Positions 19,321-29,314 of a DNA stretch of 64,000 nucleotides are shown here, one piece after another. The DNA lies in the NCBI RefSeq assembly GCF_005047655.1, contig NZ_SUKF01000004.1, positions 124,001 to 188,000 on the forward strand, read 5' to 3'. The first letter of the stretch is position 1. Each line of letters begins with the position of its first letter. Below the pieces are notes generated by a model. It saw nothing but the letters and a program-made list of their open reading frames with translations. It searched no databases and was not told the DNA's origin. A program made the translations under genes and the position numbers. The DNA comes from Sinimarinibacterium arenosum (lineage in GTDB: Bacteria > Pseudomonadota > Gammaproteobacteria > Nevskiales > Nevskiaceae).

Positions 19321-21623
19321 GTTCGTTTCCCCTTGTTCCGGTTTCGATTACGTCTGGATTCTGACGGCTTGCGCTGAATTGTCGATGAATGCGCGGTGAC
19401 CTGCACCAGCTCGAGATCGATTTTACGCTCGTCCAGATTGACCCGGACAAGTCGAATGCGAACTCGGTCGCCCAGCGAATAGACCGTCTTGCTGCGGCTG
19501 CCGACCAGACGGTGCGAGCGGGCATCGTGCTCGTAATAGTCGTTGCGCAATGACGAAACGTGCGCCAATCCTTCGATGAACAGTCCGTCGAGCTCCACAA
19601 ACAGGCCGAACGGCACAACGGCACTGATTGTTCCGTCAAACTCTTCCCCGACGCGGTCGCTCATGAACTCGCACTTGAGCCAGGTCGTGACATCGCGCGT
19701 CGCCTCGTCCGCGCGGCGCTCGGCCATCGAGCAATGTGCGCCAAGCGTGACAAGCTTTTCGTGGTCGTAGACAAAGGTTTTGGGCTTGCGCTTGGCCAGC
19801 GCATGCTTGATTCCGCGATGCAGCATCAGATCTGGGTAGCGCCGGATCGGCGAGGTGAAATGCGCGTAATGCGTCAAAGCCAGGCCGAAATGCCCGATGT
19901 TGTCCGGGCTGTACCGCGCCTGCATCATCGAACGCAGCATCACCGTCTGGATCAGACCCGCATCCGGGCGCGCGCGCGCGGCGTCAAGTGTCTTGCTGTA
20001 ATCCTTGGCGGTCGGCTTGTCACCGCCGCCCAGGCGCAGGCCGCGCAGCGCCAGAAACTCGCGCACTGCGCTGAGCTTGAGCAGATCCGGCGACTCATGC
20101 ACGCGGTACAGGTTCGGCACCTTCTGCTTGTCGACGAACTTGGCCGCCTCGACATTGGCGGCCACCATGCATTCCTCGATCAGACGGTGGGCCAGATTGC
20201 GCTGAACCGGGACGATGCGCTCGATCTTGCGAGTGTCGGAAAACACGATCCGGGTCTCGGTCGACTCGAACTCGATCGCTCCCCGTTTGGAACGCGCGGC
20301 GAACAGCGCGTCGAAGACGTCGTTGAGTGTCTGCAGGTGCTTGAGCAGGCCCGGACGCTTCTTCGCCGCCTCCCCCTGCGGCTCGGCCAGCATGGCGGCG
20401 ACATCGTCGTAGATCAGCCGCGCTTTCGACCGCATCACCGCCTCGTAGAAGCGCGACTTGGCCACTTCGCCGTCCGGCATCACCCGCATCTCGCAGACCA
20501 TGCACAGGCGATCGACGTCAGGATTGAGCGAGCAGAGTCCGTTCGACAGCTTCTCCGGCAGCATCGGAATCACCTGCTGCGGAAAATAGACCGAGGTCGC
20601 GCGGCGGAACGCCTCCTTGTCCAGCGGAGAATCCACCACGACGTACGACGAGACGTCGGCAATGGCGACCCACAGGGTCCAGCCCTTGCGCTCGGCACGC
20701 GCATGCACGGCATCATCGAAATCGCGCGCGTCGGCACCATCGATCGTCACCAGCGGCAGCTCACGCAGATCCTCCCGGCCGACGATCTGATGCGGCATGA
20801 CGGTGTCTTCCAGCACCCCGACTTCACGCTCGACTTCGACCGGCCAGGTATTCGGCAGGCTGTGCGCACGAATCGCCGCCTCGATCTCCATCCCCGGCGC
20901 CAGATGTTCACCGAGAATCTCCGCAACCTTGCCGACCGGCAAGGTGCGACTGCCCGGCGGCGTGACGATTTCCGCGACCACCATCTGGCCGTGGCGGGCG
21001 CCGCCCATGTGCTCGGGCGGAATCAGCAGATCCTGCTGCACCCGCGGGTTATCGGGAATCACGTAGCTGACGCCCTGATCGACGTGCAGGCGTCCGACAA
21101 TGCTGCGGCTGACCCGCTCGATCACGTCAACCAGCACGCCCTCCGGCCGCCCCTTGAAATCGGTCCCGACAACGCGGACCAGCGCGCGATCGCCATTCAT
21201 CAGCGAGCGCATCTGCCGTGGCGGCAGGAAGATGTCCTTGCCACCCGCTTCCGGAATCAGAAAGCCGAAACCATCCCGATGCGCCTGGATACTGCCGGCG
21301 ATCAGATTCATCTGGGTCACCGGGCCGTAAGCGCCGCGGCGGTTCTGCGCCAGCTGACCATCGCGAACCATCGCCTGCAGACGTCTGCCAAAGGCTTCTT
21401 GTTCGGACAGCTTCGTCAGCTCGAAATGACCGATCAGATCATCGAGCGTCATCGGGCCACCTTCGGCAACCAGGACTTCGGTGATCAACTGCCGGCTGGG
21501 CACCGGCTCGTCGTAATTTGAAAGCTGCTGTTTGTAGTCAGGATCCTGCTGCTGCCAGCCGGTCGGCTTGGAAGCCTTTGAAGGCTTCTTTCGTGTGTGT
21601 TCTGTAGTTGTTTTCTTTTTCAT
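19317..21623 (-). CDS. rnr: Ribonuclease R
   Basis: A 768-aa 3'-5' hydrolytic exoribonuclease that degrades structured RNA. Order: basic Lys-rich N-terminus, winged-helix segment (QLITEVLVAEGGPMTLDDL), cold-shock domains, RNB catalytic domain with the Asp cluster in DGADARDFDDAVHA, then an S1 domain near the C-terminus and a basic tail (SRRNRNRNKGKRT). The ATG at 21623 is chosen; a TTG two codons upstream is possible. The start region overlaps the -35 of the divergent tRNA-Leu promoter. It is coupled to the OmpA-lipoprotein downstream. Confidence 0.97.
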   Translation of the reverse strand: MKKKTTTEHTRKKPSKASKPTGWQQQDPDYKQQLSNYDEPVPSRQLITEVLVAEGGPMTLDDLIGHFELTKLSEQEAFGRRLQAMVRDGQLAQNRRGAYGPVTQMNLIAGSIQAHRDGFGFLIPEAGGKDIFLPPRQMRSLMNGDRALVRVVGTDFKGRPEGVLVDVIERVSRSIVGRLHVDQGVSYVIPDNPRVQQDLLIPPEHMGGARHGQMVVAEIVTPPGSRTLPVGKVAEILGEHLAPGMEIEAAIRAHSLPNTWPVEVEREVGVLEDTVMPHQIVGREDLRELPLVTIDGADARDFDDAVHARAERKGWTLWVAIADVSSYVVVDSPLDKEAFRRATSVYFPQQVIPMLPEKLSNGLCSLNPDVDRLCMVCEMRVMPDGEVAKSRFYEAVMRSKARLIYDDVAAMLAEPQGEAAKKRPGLLKHLQTLNDVFDALFAARSKRGAIEFESTETRIVFSDTRKIERIVPVQRNLAHRLIEECMVAANVEAAKFVDKQKVPNLYRVHESPDLLKLSAVREFLALRGLRLGGGDKPTAKDYSKTLDAARARPDAGLIQTVMLRSMMQARYSPDNIGHFGLALTHYAHFTSPIRRYPDLMLHRGIKHALAKRKPKTFVYDHEKLVTLGAHCSMAERRADEATRDVTTWLKCEFMSDRVGEEFDGTISAVVPFGLFVELDGLFIEGLAHVSSLRNDYYEHDARSHRLVGSRSKTVYSLGDRVRIRLVRVNLDERKIDLELVQVTAHSSTIQRKPSESRRNRNRNKGKRT

Positions 21624-21651
21624 TGACAAAGGTCCAATGCGTCGCCAAAAT
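21623..21651 (+). promoter_or_regulatory. Sigma70-type promoter of tRNA-Leu
   Basis: TTGACA (21623-21628), 17-bp spacer, CAAAAT (21646-21651), placing the transcript start a few bases before the tRNA at 21663. The -35 box coincides with the start codon of rnr on the other strand. Confidence 0.65.
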
Positions 21652-21662
21652 GCGCGCCCTCA

Positions 21663-21747
21663 GCCGAGGTGGCGGAATTGGTAGACGCACCAGTTTCAGG
21701 TACTGGCGGGTAACACCGTGGAGGTTCGAGTCCTCTCCTCGGCACCA
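21663..21747 (+). tRNA. tRNA-Leu (anticodon CAG)
   Basis: 85-nt type II tRNA. Acceptor GCCGAGG pairs with CCTCGGC-type 3' arm and CCA is encoded. The D arm is GGCGGAATTGGTAGACGC. The anticodon stem CCAGT/ACTGG encloses loop TTCAGGT with CAG at 21697-21699. There is a long variable arm and a normal T arm (GGTTCGAGTCC). It reads CUG, the dominant leucine codon in this GC-rich genome. Confidence 0.97.
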
Positions 21748-21760
21748 AATGAACAAAAAG

Positions 21761-21782
21761 CCCGGCCCTGGCCGGGTTTTTT
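21761..21782 (+). terminator. Terminator of tRNA-Leu
   Basis: CCCGGC-CCTG-GCCGGG hairpin followed by seven Ts, 13 bp after the tRNA CCA end. Confidence 0.9.
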
Positions 21783-21806
21783 GTGGGTATCACAAAGTCC
21801 AAGCAT

Positions 21807-21826
21807 AGCGCTGAGACCTCAGCGCT
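21807..21826. other. Inverted repeat between tRNA-Leu and purA
   Basis: AGCGCTGA / TCAGCGCT, 8-bp perfect stem with GACC loop, in the convergent gap between the tRNA-Leu terminator and the purA stop. There is no T-run on either side, so it is at best a weak or Rho-assisted terminator for purA. Confidence 0.4.
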
Positions 21827-21896
21827 GTCGCGCAGGCTCGCCCGAGCCGCGACGCCTACTGGCGAACGCGGGGGCGAGCCCTGCAGCGCAGTGGAC

Positions 21897-23270
<1,374 letters not shown>

Positions 23271-24272
23271 TCATGTGCGCGCCTCCTCACCCAGACGCAG
23301 CAGATCATTCAGGTCAGCTGAAAATCCGGTTGCCGGCCGCGCCGCGCCAAATTCGGCACCGACACCGTCGTAGCGCCCGCCCCGAGCGATCTCGCGACCG
23401 TACCCCGGAACGAATACGGCGTAGACCATGCCGGTGTGATAGCGATAGCCGCGCAGTTCAGCCAGATCGATATGGATCGGCAACCGCGGAGAAACTTTCT
23501 GCAGCTCGACGACGACGCGCTCCAGATCCGCCAAAGCCGCCTCGACCGCCGTCCCACCCTGGGCCAGCGCCGAACGCGCCCGCGCCAGCACGGACGGATC
23601 TCCATTGAGATCCATCAACTCTGCGACCGCCGCGACCGTCTTCGGCTTCAGCCCACGCTGCGACGCGAATTCATCAAGATCCGGATGCGACTTGCGCTGC
23701 AGGATGTCGAACAGGGCCGCTTCATCATCGGCACCCAAGCGCAGACGTCCGACCAGTGCGCGATAGATGCCGACATGACCAAGATCGAGATGCGGCTTGC
23801 GCACTCCGGCCAGCTTCAGCGTCTTGAGCATCAGCTGCAGTACTTCCAGATCCCCGTCGAGACCCGGCATGCCGAAGATCTCGCAGCCGACCTGGCGCGG
23901 TGCGCGGGCTCCGCCCAGAGCGTCCGCCGCAGTACGCAGCACCGTGCCCAGATAGCACAGCCGGACCACCGGCTGATCGGCATAGTGTCGCGCTGCGATA
24001 CGAGCCGCCTGCGGCGTCATGTCGGCACGCAGTCCGAGCAGACGACCGCTGGCAGGATCGGTGAGCTTGAACGTCTGCTGTTCCAGTCCCTGCGCGGTCC
24101 CGGTCAACAAAGCATCGAGATGCTCGATCAGCGGCGGCACGATCAACTCGTACTTCTGCTTGCGATAGCAGTCGAGCAACTTGCGCCGCAGATCTTCCAT
24201 CTGCCACGACAACGGCGGCAACGCCTCTTCCACCCCTTCGGGCAGCATCCACTTACGTATAGACATAGTCAC
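23271..24272 (-). CDS. hisZ: ATP phosphoribosyltransferase regulatory subunit HisZ
   Basis: A 333-aa HisRS-like paralogue that lacks the anticodon-binding domain and activates short-form HisG in histidine synthesis. Visible features: class II core (LRADMTPQAARIAARHY) and RYHTGMVYAVFVPGYG, the histidine-binding region as in HisRS, and the closing GGRYDGVGAEFG. The GTG at 24272 overlaps the yjeT stop; an ATG two codons later (24266) is an equally possible start. Its presence implies a short HisG elsewhere in the genome. Confidence 0.94.
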   Translation of the reverse strand: MTMSIRKWMLPEGVEEALPPLSWQMEDLRRKLLDCYRKQKYELIVPPLIEHLDALLTGTAQGLEQQTFKLTDPASGRLLGLRADMTPQAARIAARHYADQPVVRLCYLGTVLRTAADALGGARAPRQVGCEIFGMPGLDGDLEVLQLMLKTLKLAGVRKPHLDLGHVGIYRALVGRLRLGADDEAALFDILQRKSHPDLDEFASQRGLKPKTVAAVAELMDLNGDPSVLARARSALAQGGTAVEAALADLERVVVELQKVSPRLPIHIDLAELRGYRYHTGMVYAVFVPGYGREIARGGRYDGVGAEFGAARPATGFSADLNDLLRLGEEART

Positions 24273-24460
24273 GAAAAGTGCAGCAGGGCAAGGCCCGCCG
24301 CCATGCTAAGAAATCCCAGGACACGCAGACTACGCGCTTCCATCTGCGCGACAGTGAACAGCATGCGACGCCATTGTGACGGTGCGGCGAATGGCAACAA
24401 TCCTTCGATCACCATGACCAGACCGAGCGCGTGCAGCAGCCCGGACCAGTCCAGATTCAC
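24269..24460 (-). CDS. yjeT: DUF2065 small membrane protein YjeT
   Basis: A 63-aa protein with two predicted membrane helices (GLLHALGLVMVIEGLLPFA and LRVLGFLSMAAGLALLHF). It fits DUF2065/YjeT, always found beside hflC; function unknown. GTG start overlaps the hflC stop by 4 bp, and its own stop overlaps the hisZ start, so it is embedded in tightly coupled translation. Confidence 0.88.
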   Translation of the reverse strand: MNLDWSGLLHALGLVMVIEGLLPFAAPSQWRRMLFTVAQMEARSLRVLGFLSMAAGLALLHFS

Positions 24461-25326
24461 TGCCCGCTGCCGCGGAAATACTTGAAGAACGGGCCGTCAG
24501 GCTGCAGCACCAGCACGTCCTGACCACCGCCAAAACTGCTGCGGTAGACATTCAGTGAGCGGTAGAAGCTGTAGAACTCCGTATCCTGTCCGTAGACCCT
24601 GGCGTAGATATCCGCGGCTTTGGCATCACCTTCGCCACGCAGTTCTTCGGCCGACTTGTACGCGTTCGCCAGCGTGACCTGCGCCTCACGATCAGCCTCG
24701 GCGCGAATCTTCTCCGCCTCTTCGGCACCACGCGCGCGCAGATCCGACGCTACCCGCGCGCGTTCAGCGCGCATGCGATCGTAGACCGACTCGCTGACTG
24801 ACTGCGGAAGATTGATCGACTTCAGCCGCACGTCGACGATCTCGATACCGAGTTCCTTGACGTTATTGGCGACCTTGCGTTCAAGCTCCTGCATGATCAC
24901 GTCGCGCTCATCGGAAACTGCCTGCTGAATCGTGCGCGAACCGAACTCGTCACGCAGACCGCGGTTGACGATCGCGGACAGGCGATCCAGTGCGACCAGT
25001 TCCTGACCACCGGTCGAACGGTAGTAAGACGCCGGATCGGCAATTCGCCACTTGACGAAGAAGTCGACTTCGACGTTCTTCTTCTCACCCGTCAAAAAGT
25101 TCTCTGTCTGATTGTCCAGCGTCAGGATGCGCGAATCGAACTTGCGCACGGTCTGGTAGAACGGAATCTTGGTATGCAAGCCCGGTTCAAACCCAGCCTG
25201 CTTGAGCTGACCAACCTGGAACATCACCGCCGTTTCACGCTGATCGACGATAAAGAAGGTATTGCTGATCACAAGCACGGCAAAGACTGCAATTGCCGCC
25301 AGAATCATTGGACTGGAGGTTTTCAT
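24457..25326 (-). CDS. hflC: HflC, SPFH-family modulator of FtsH protease
   Basis: A 289-aa inner-membrane SPFH/stomatin protein that with HflK forms a large periplasmic cage around FtsH hexamers. N-terminal anchor PMILAAIAVFAVLVISNTFF, then the SPFH core (FIVDQRETAVMFQVG) and the alanine/glutamate-rich coiled-coil (ARGAEEAEKIRAEADREAQ). Starts directly after the hflK TAA. Confidence 0.97.
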   Translation of the reverse strand: MKTSSPMILAAIAVFAVLVISNTFFIVDQRETAVMFQVGQLKQAGFEPGLHTKIPFYQTVRKFDSRILTLDNQTENFLTGEKKNVEVDFFVKWRIADPASYYRSTGGQELVALDRLSAIVNRGLRDEFGSRTIQQAVSDERDVIMQELERKVANNVKELGIEIVDVRLKSINLPQSVSESVYDRMRAERARVASDLRARGAEEAEKIRAEADREAQVTLANAYKSAEELRGEGDAKAADIYARVYGQDTEFYSFYRSLNVYRSSFGGGQDVLVLQPDGPFFKYFRGSGQ

Positions 25327-26466
25327 TTAGCGCCCCCGATCGCGCGAACGCGCAGTGGCCGTATCGTTACCACCCGGCGCAACGGCACCGCTGCGTTGTG
25401 GCGTTGACGGTGCGGTGACGTAGTCAGCAGCCGAATCCTGGCGCGGCACCGAATTCTTCAGAATCTGATCCAGCGGCAGGTAGAGCATCTGGCCGCCCTT
25501 GTCGACGTCGATCAGAATCTTGCTGGAATTGCCATAAACCGTATTCATCGTGTCCAGATACATGCGCTCACGCGTAATCTTGGGCGCCTTGCGGTACTCG
25601 GTGAGCAGCTGATTGAAACGCGCCACGTCACCCTCGGCCTTGGCGACAACCTGATCGCGGTAGCCGGTGGCTTCCTCGACCTGACGCGCGGCGGCACCGC
25701 GGGCTCGTGGCAGGCGATCGTTGGCGTAAGCCTCTGCCTCGTTCTTTAGGCGCTGCTGATCCTCACGCGCCTTGATCGCGTCGGCAAATGCCGCTTGAAC
25801 CGGCTCCGGCGGCTGCGCCTGCTGAAGATTGACCTCGGTCACGAACAGTCCGGACTTGTATTCGTCCATGCGTTCCTGCAGCAGCGTCTTGGTCCGGTCT
25901 GCGATCTCCTGACGGCCATCGGTCAGGATGAAGTCCATCTTCGACTGGCCGACGATCTCGCGCACCGACGACTTGGTCGCCTGCCGCATGGTCAGATCGG
26001 GGTCAGCCACGTTGAAGACGTAGTCCTCGACCTTGGAGACGCGGTACTGCACCGTCAGTTCCAGATCGACGATGTTCTCATCCTGCGTCAGCATCGTCGC
26101 GCGGTCGCGCGTTGCGCGCACCCCGGTCACGTTGACCACCTCTTCCTTCTCGATCGGCCACGGCATGCGCCAACGCAATCCCGGATCGGTGGTGCCGACG
26201 TAGTTGCCGAAACGCAAGACCACCGCACGTTCCTGCTCGTCGACCACATAGAACCCCGAGGCGACCCACAGCAATACCAACGCTGCCGCCACCAAACCGA
26301 ACATGCCGGCCGGCAGGTTGCCGGCGGGGCGCCCACCGCTGCCACCGCGCCCACCGAAGCGTGCGCGCAGGCGTTTCAGCATGGCGTCAAGGTCGGGCGG
26401 ACCGTCACCACGCTTCGGTCCCTGGTTCCACGGATCGCGACCGGGGCCGGGCTCATTCCAAGCCAT
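25327..26466 (-). CDS. hflK: HflK, SPFH-family modulator of FtsH protease
   Basis: A 379-aa partner of HflC. Cytosolic Gly/Pro-rich N-terminus (NEPGPGRDPWNQGPKRGDG), a single membrane helix (FGLVAAALVLLWVASGFYVV), SPFH domain (DEQERAVVLRFGNYVG) and a coiled-coil followed by a low-complexity C-terminal tail. hflK-hflC are adjacent in frame order with hflX upstream. A 172-bp gap before hflK could hold its own promoter, but I see no convincing pair of boxes. Confidence 0.97.
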   Translation of the reverse strand: MAWNEPGPGRDPWNQGPKRGDGPPDLDAMLKRLRARFGGRGGSGGRPAGNLPAGMFGLVAAALVLLWVASGFYVVDEQERAVVLRFGNYVGTTDPGLRWRMPWPIEKEEVVNVTGVRATRDRATMLTQDENIVDLELTVQYRVSKVEDYVFNVADPDLTMRQATKSSVREIVGQSKMDFILTDGRQEIADRTKTLLQERMDEYKSGLFVTEVNLQQAQPPEPVQAAFADAIKAREDQQRLKNEAEAYANDRLPRARGAAARQVEEATGYRDQVVAKAEGDVARFNQLLTEYRKAPKITRERMYLDTMNTVYGNSSKILIDVDKGGQMLYLPLDQILKNSVPRQDSAADYVTAPSTPQRSGAVAPGGNDTATARSRDRGR

Positions 26467-26638
26467 TGATTACTCCAGCACTCATGAGAATTCTGTATTT
26501 GCTCGTCTGAGATTGTGACGCTCGCCGCTCGCGATGCGGGCCAGTCCGGCCCACAGATCGGAATCGAGAGGTGTCACACGGGTGACTACGATACGCCGTT
26601 GTCGGATGCAGCGTTGAATTTTAGCAGCCTGCGGCCGC

Positions 26639-27949
26639 TTAGGGCGTGCGCTCCCATTCCTCCGGCAGGCGCGCTTCGATCGGCTCGGCAACACCGGCCT
26701 CACGGCACAGGCGACACAGCTGGCGCAGGGGCATCGACACCGACAGGTGAAATCGGCCTTCTTCGTCCAGCGACTCCGCAATCACGGCGTGACGCTCGAA
26801 CAGCTGTGAGCGCAGTCGCGCAGCCCGGGGCGGCACGACCAGTTCGTAGCGCTGCACGGATTCTCGTACGCGCTCGGCAACGGCGTCTTTCAACAATTCG
26901 ACGCCATCCCCGGTTCGCGCCGAGACAAATACCCGCTGGGCCACACCAAACTCTTCACGTTCGATGTGCGGGATCTCATCTTCGCGCAGGTCGATCTTGT
27001 TGAATACCTGCAGGACCGGAACCTCTGCCGCGCCGATCTCTTCCAGCACTGCGCGCACCTGCTCGATCCGGGTCGCGCGCTCGGGGTCCGCCGCATCAAC
27101 CACGTGCAACAGCAGCGTGGCGTCGCGAGCCTCCTCCAGCGTGGCCCGGAATGCCGCGATCAGATCATGCGGAAGGTCACGGATGAATCCGACTGTGTCT
27201 GCCACGACCACCGGATCGCCCCCCGGGAGTTCCAGCCGTCGCACCGTGGTATCCAACGTGGCGAACAATTGGCTCGATGCAAACGTCTGATTTCCAGTCA
27301 TCGCATTGAACAGCGTCGACTTTCCCGCATTGGTGTACCCCACCAGAGAAATCGTCGGCACCTCGCGCTTGTCGCGCGCAGCGCGCGAGCGCGCGCGGCG
27401 CTGTCGCACCGTTTCCAGCTGTCGTTTGAGGGATGCGATGCGATCACGGATCAATCGCCGATCGGTCTCGAGCTGACTTTCACCGGGCCCGCGCATGCCG
27501 ATGCCGCCGCGCTGACGCTCGAGATGGGTCCAGCCGCGCACCAGCCGTGTGACAAGATGCTGCAACTGTGCCAGCTCGACCTGCAACTTGCCTTCGTGAG
27601 AACGAGCGCGCGCAGCGAAGATATCCAGAATCAATCCAGCACGCCCCAGCACCCGCGCCTTGAGCAGACGTTCCAGATTGCGTTCCTGGCTGGGGCTGAG
27701 TTCGTGATTGAAGATCACCAGCTCGGCACAGGTGCTCGCCACAGCCTCGGCAATCTCGTCCGCCTTGCCGCTTCCGACGAACAGGCCCGGATCGGGATGC
27801 CGTCGGCTGCCGCCGATGACAGCCAGCACCTCGGCGCCCGCAGAACGCGCAAGCTCGATGAATTCCTGGCGGTCGGACTCGAAATCGACGCCGGGGAACT
27901 CCAGATGAACCAGGACCGCCTTCTGGCCGGCCTCGGGGCGCTCGAACAT
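26639..27949 (-). CDS. hflX: HflX, ribosome-associated GTPase
   Basis: A 436-aa GTPase that splits stalled ribosomes and acts in heat/stress recovery. N-terminal HflX domain with the nucleotide-binding GSGKADEI and FNHELSPSQERNLE; helical linker with RGGIGMRGPGESQLETDRR; G domain with G1 VGYTNAGKST, G3 DTVGFIRDLPH and G4 FNKIDL. It lies 58 bp downstream of hfq, the usual order. Confidence 0.97.
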   Translation of the reverse strand: MFERPEAGQKAVLVHLEFPGVDFESDRQEFIELARSAGAEVLAVIGGSRRHPDPGLFVGSGKADEIAEAVASTCAELVIFNHELSPSQERNLERLLKARVLGRAGLILDIFAARARSHEGKLQVELAQLQHLVTRLVRGWTHLERQRGGIGMRGPGESQLETDRRLIRDRIASLKRQLETVRQRRARSRAARDKREVPTISLVGYTNAGKSTLFNAMTGNQTFASSQLFATLDTTVRRLELPGGDPVVVADTVGFIRDLPHDLIAAFRATLEEARDATLLLHVVDAADPERATRIEQVRAVLEEIGAAEVPVLQVFNKIDLREDEIPHIEREEFGVAQRVFVSARTGDGVELLKDAVAERVRESVQRYELVVPPRAARLRSQLFERHAVIAESLDEEGRFHLSVSMPLRQLCRLCREAGVAEPIEARLPEEWERTP

Positions 27950-28007
27950 CAGCGCCCCGTCAGATTGAATCGCCGCGCGAGGCGGCGACGGTCAAGCGCG
28001 TCCGCGT

Positions 28008-28274
28008 TCAAGAGGTCGCTTCGTCTCCATCAGCGCCTTCGGCACCCGGCGCTTCCGGATCGTAAATGCGCACGGCACGCGCTGGCACGACCGTGGAAAT
28101 CGCGTGCTTGTAGACCATCTGGCTGACGCTGTTGCGCAGCAATACGACAAATGAGTCGAATGATTCGATCTGGCCCTGCAGCTTGATGCCATTGACCAGA
28201 TAGATCGAGACGGGAATACGCTCCTTGCGCAGGGCGTTCAGAAACGGTTCTTGTAGAGTATGACCTTTGGACAT
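28008..28274 (-). CDS. hfq: RNA chaperone Hfq
   Basis: An 88-aa hexameric Sm-like protein that pairs small RNAs with mRNAs. The ATG at 28274 ([18 protein letters not shown]) is the family start; a GGGATAATTCG ribosome site precedes it. Sm1 ([20 protein letters not shown]) and Sm2 ([13 protein letters not shown]) motifs are complete. The C-terminal tail is short and acidic (about 15 residues), unlike the long tail of E. coli Hfq. Confidence 0.98.
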   Translation of the reverse strand: MSKGHTLQEPFLNALRKERIPVSIYLVNGIKLQGQIESFDSFVVLLRNSVSQMVYKHAISTVVPARAVRIYDPEAPGAEGADGDEATS

Positions 28275-28366
28275 CGAATTATCCCTGTATTTTATGTTCA
28301 GCAGCGAGCGAGCCGTCTTTGAATCTTGGCAAGAGTCGACGGCTGTTGAGTGTAGCATGCAGTAAA

Positions 28367-29311
28367 TCACGCCTGTCTTTCGGCACGCACGATACGGGCC
28401 ACCACCGACGACAGCAAATCCGGCGCCTCCGGATCGAAAACTTCAGCGTCGGGGTCGGAACGCAACCAGGTCAACTGGCGTTTGGCGAACTGCCGGGTAG
28501 CGGCGACGGCGCGGGCCACCGCCTCATCCAGCGTGCATTCGCCGGCCAGATGAGCCCACAGCTGCCGGTATCCGACCGAACGGATTGAAGGAAGTTCCGG
28601 CCCCAGATCGCCCCGACGATACAACGCGCGGACCTCATCCAGAAAACCCTGTCGCATCATCGTCTCGAAACGCCGCTCGATCCGGGCATGCAGCACCGAT
28701 CGCAGCGGCGGGCTCAATGCAAGCGGCAGCAGCTTGAGACTGCCTGCTCCAGATATTGGCTGAGCAAACGCCGCACTGGCCGATACCCCGCTGAGCTCGA
28801 TGATCTCCAGCGCTCTTTGGATCCGCTGCTGATCGTTCGGGTGCAGCCGCTGCGCCGTCAACGGGTCGAGCCGCTGCAGACGCCGATGTAGCGCCGGCCA
28901 GCCGTCCCGCCGCGCCTCAGCCTCGATCCTGGCGCGCACCGCAGGATCCGCCGATGGCAGGTCACTCAGACCGAATCTCAGCGCGCGGAAGTACAACATG
29001 GTTCCGCCGACCAGCAGCGGCAAGCGTCCACGACCACGAATCTCATCGACCAGCCGCACCGCGTCGCCGACAAATCGTGCAGCGGAATAGGCCTCAAGCG
29101 GATCAAGTATGTCGATCAGGTGGTGCGGTACCGCCGCCTGCTCCGCAGCGTCGGGCTTGGCCGTACCGATGTCCATGCCACGGTAGACTTGTGCCGAATC
29201 GACACTGATGATTTCAATCGGGAAGTGTTGCGCTAGGCGAAGCGCCAGCCCCGACTTGCCGGATGCCGTAGGCCCCATCAGCAATACGGCTGGCAGCGCC
29301 GTCGGATCCAT
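28367..29311 (-). CDS. miaA: tRNA dimethylallyltransferase MiaA
   Basis: A 314-aa enzyme that transfers a dimethylallyl group to A37 of tRNAs reading U-starting codons. P-loop [12 protein letters not shown]; substrate motifs [16 protein letters not shown] and [21 protein letters not shown] near the C-terminus. The ATG at 29311 follows the mutL stop by 3 bp; a GTG one codon earlier is an alternative. Confidence 0.97.
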   Translation of the reverse strand: MDPTALPAVLLMGPTASGKSGLALRLAQHFPIEIISVDSAQVYRGMDIGTAKPDAAEQAAVPHHLIDILDPLEAYSAARFVGDAVRLVDEIRGRGRLPLLVGGTMLYFRALRFGLSDLPSADPAVRARIEAEARRDGWPALHRRLQRLDPLTAQRLHPNDQQRIQRALEIIELSGVSASAAFAQPISGAGSLKLLPLALSPPLRSVLHARIERRFETMMRQGFLDEVRALYRRGDLGPELPSIRSVGYRQLWAHLAGECTLDEAVARAVAATRQFAKRQLTWLRSDPDAEVFDPEAPDLLSSVVARIVRAERQA

Positions 29312-29314
29312 CAC

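Noticed and set aside
19560-21521. 653-aa open frame antisense to rnr
   Set aside because: Shadow of RNase R; amino-acid composition (Arg/His/Gln rich) is typical of an antisense frame.
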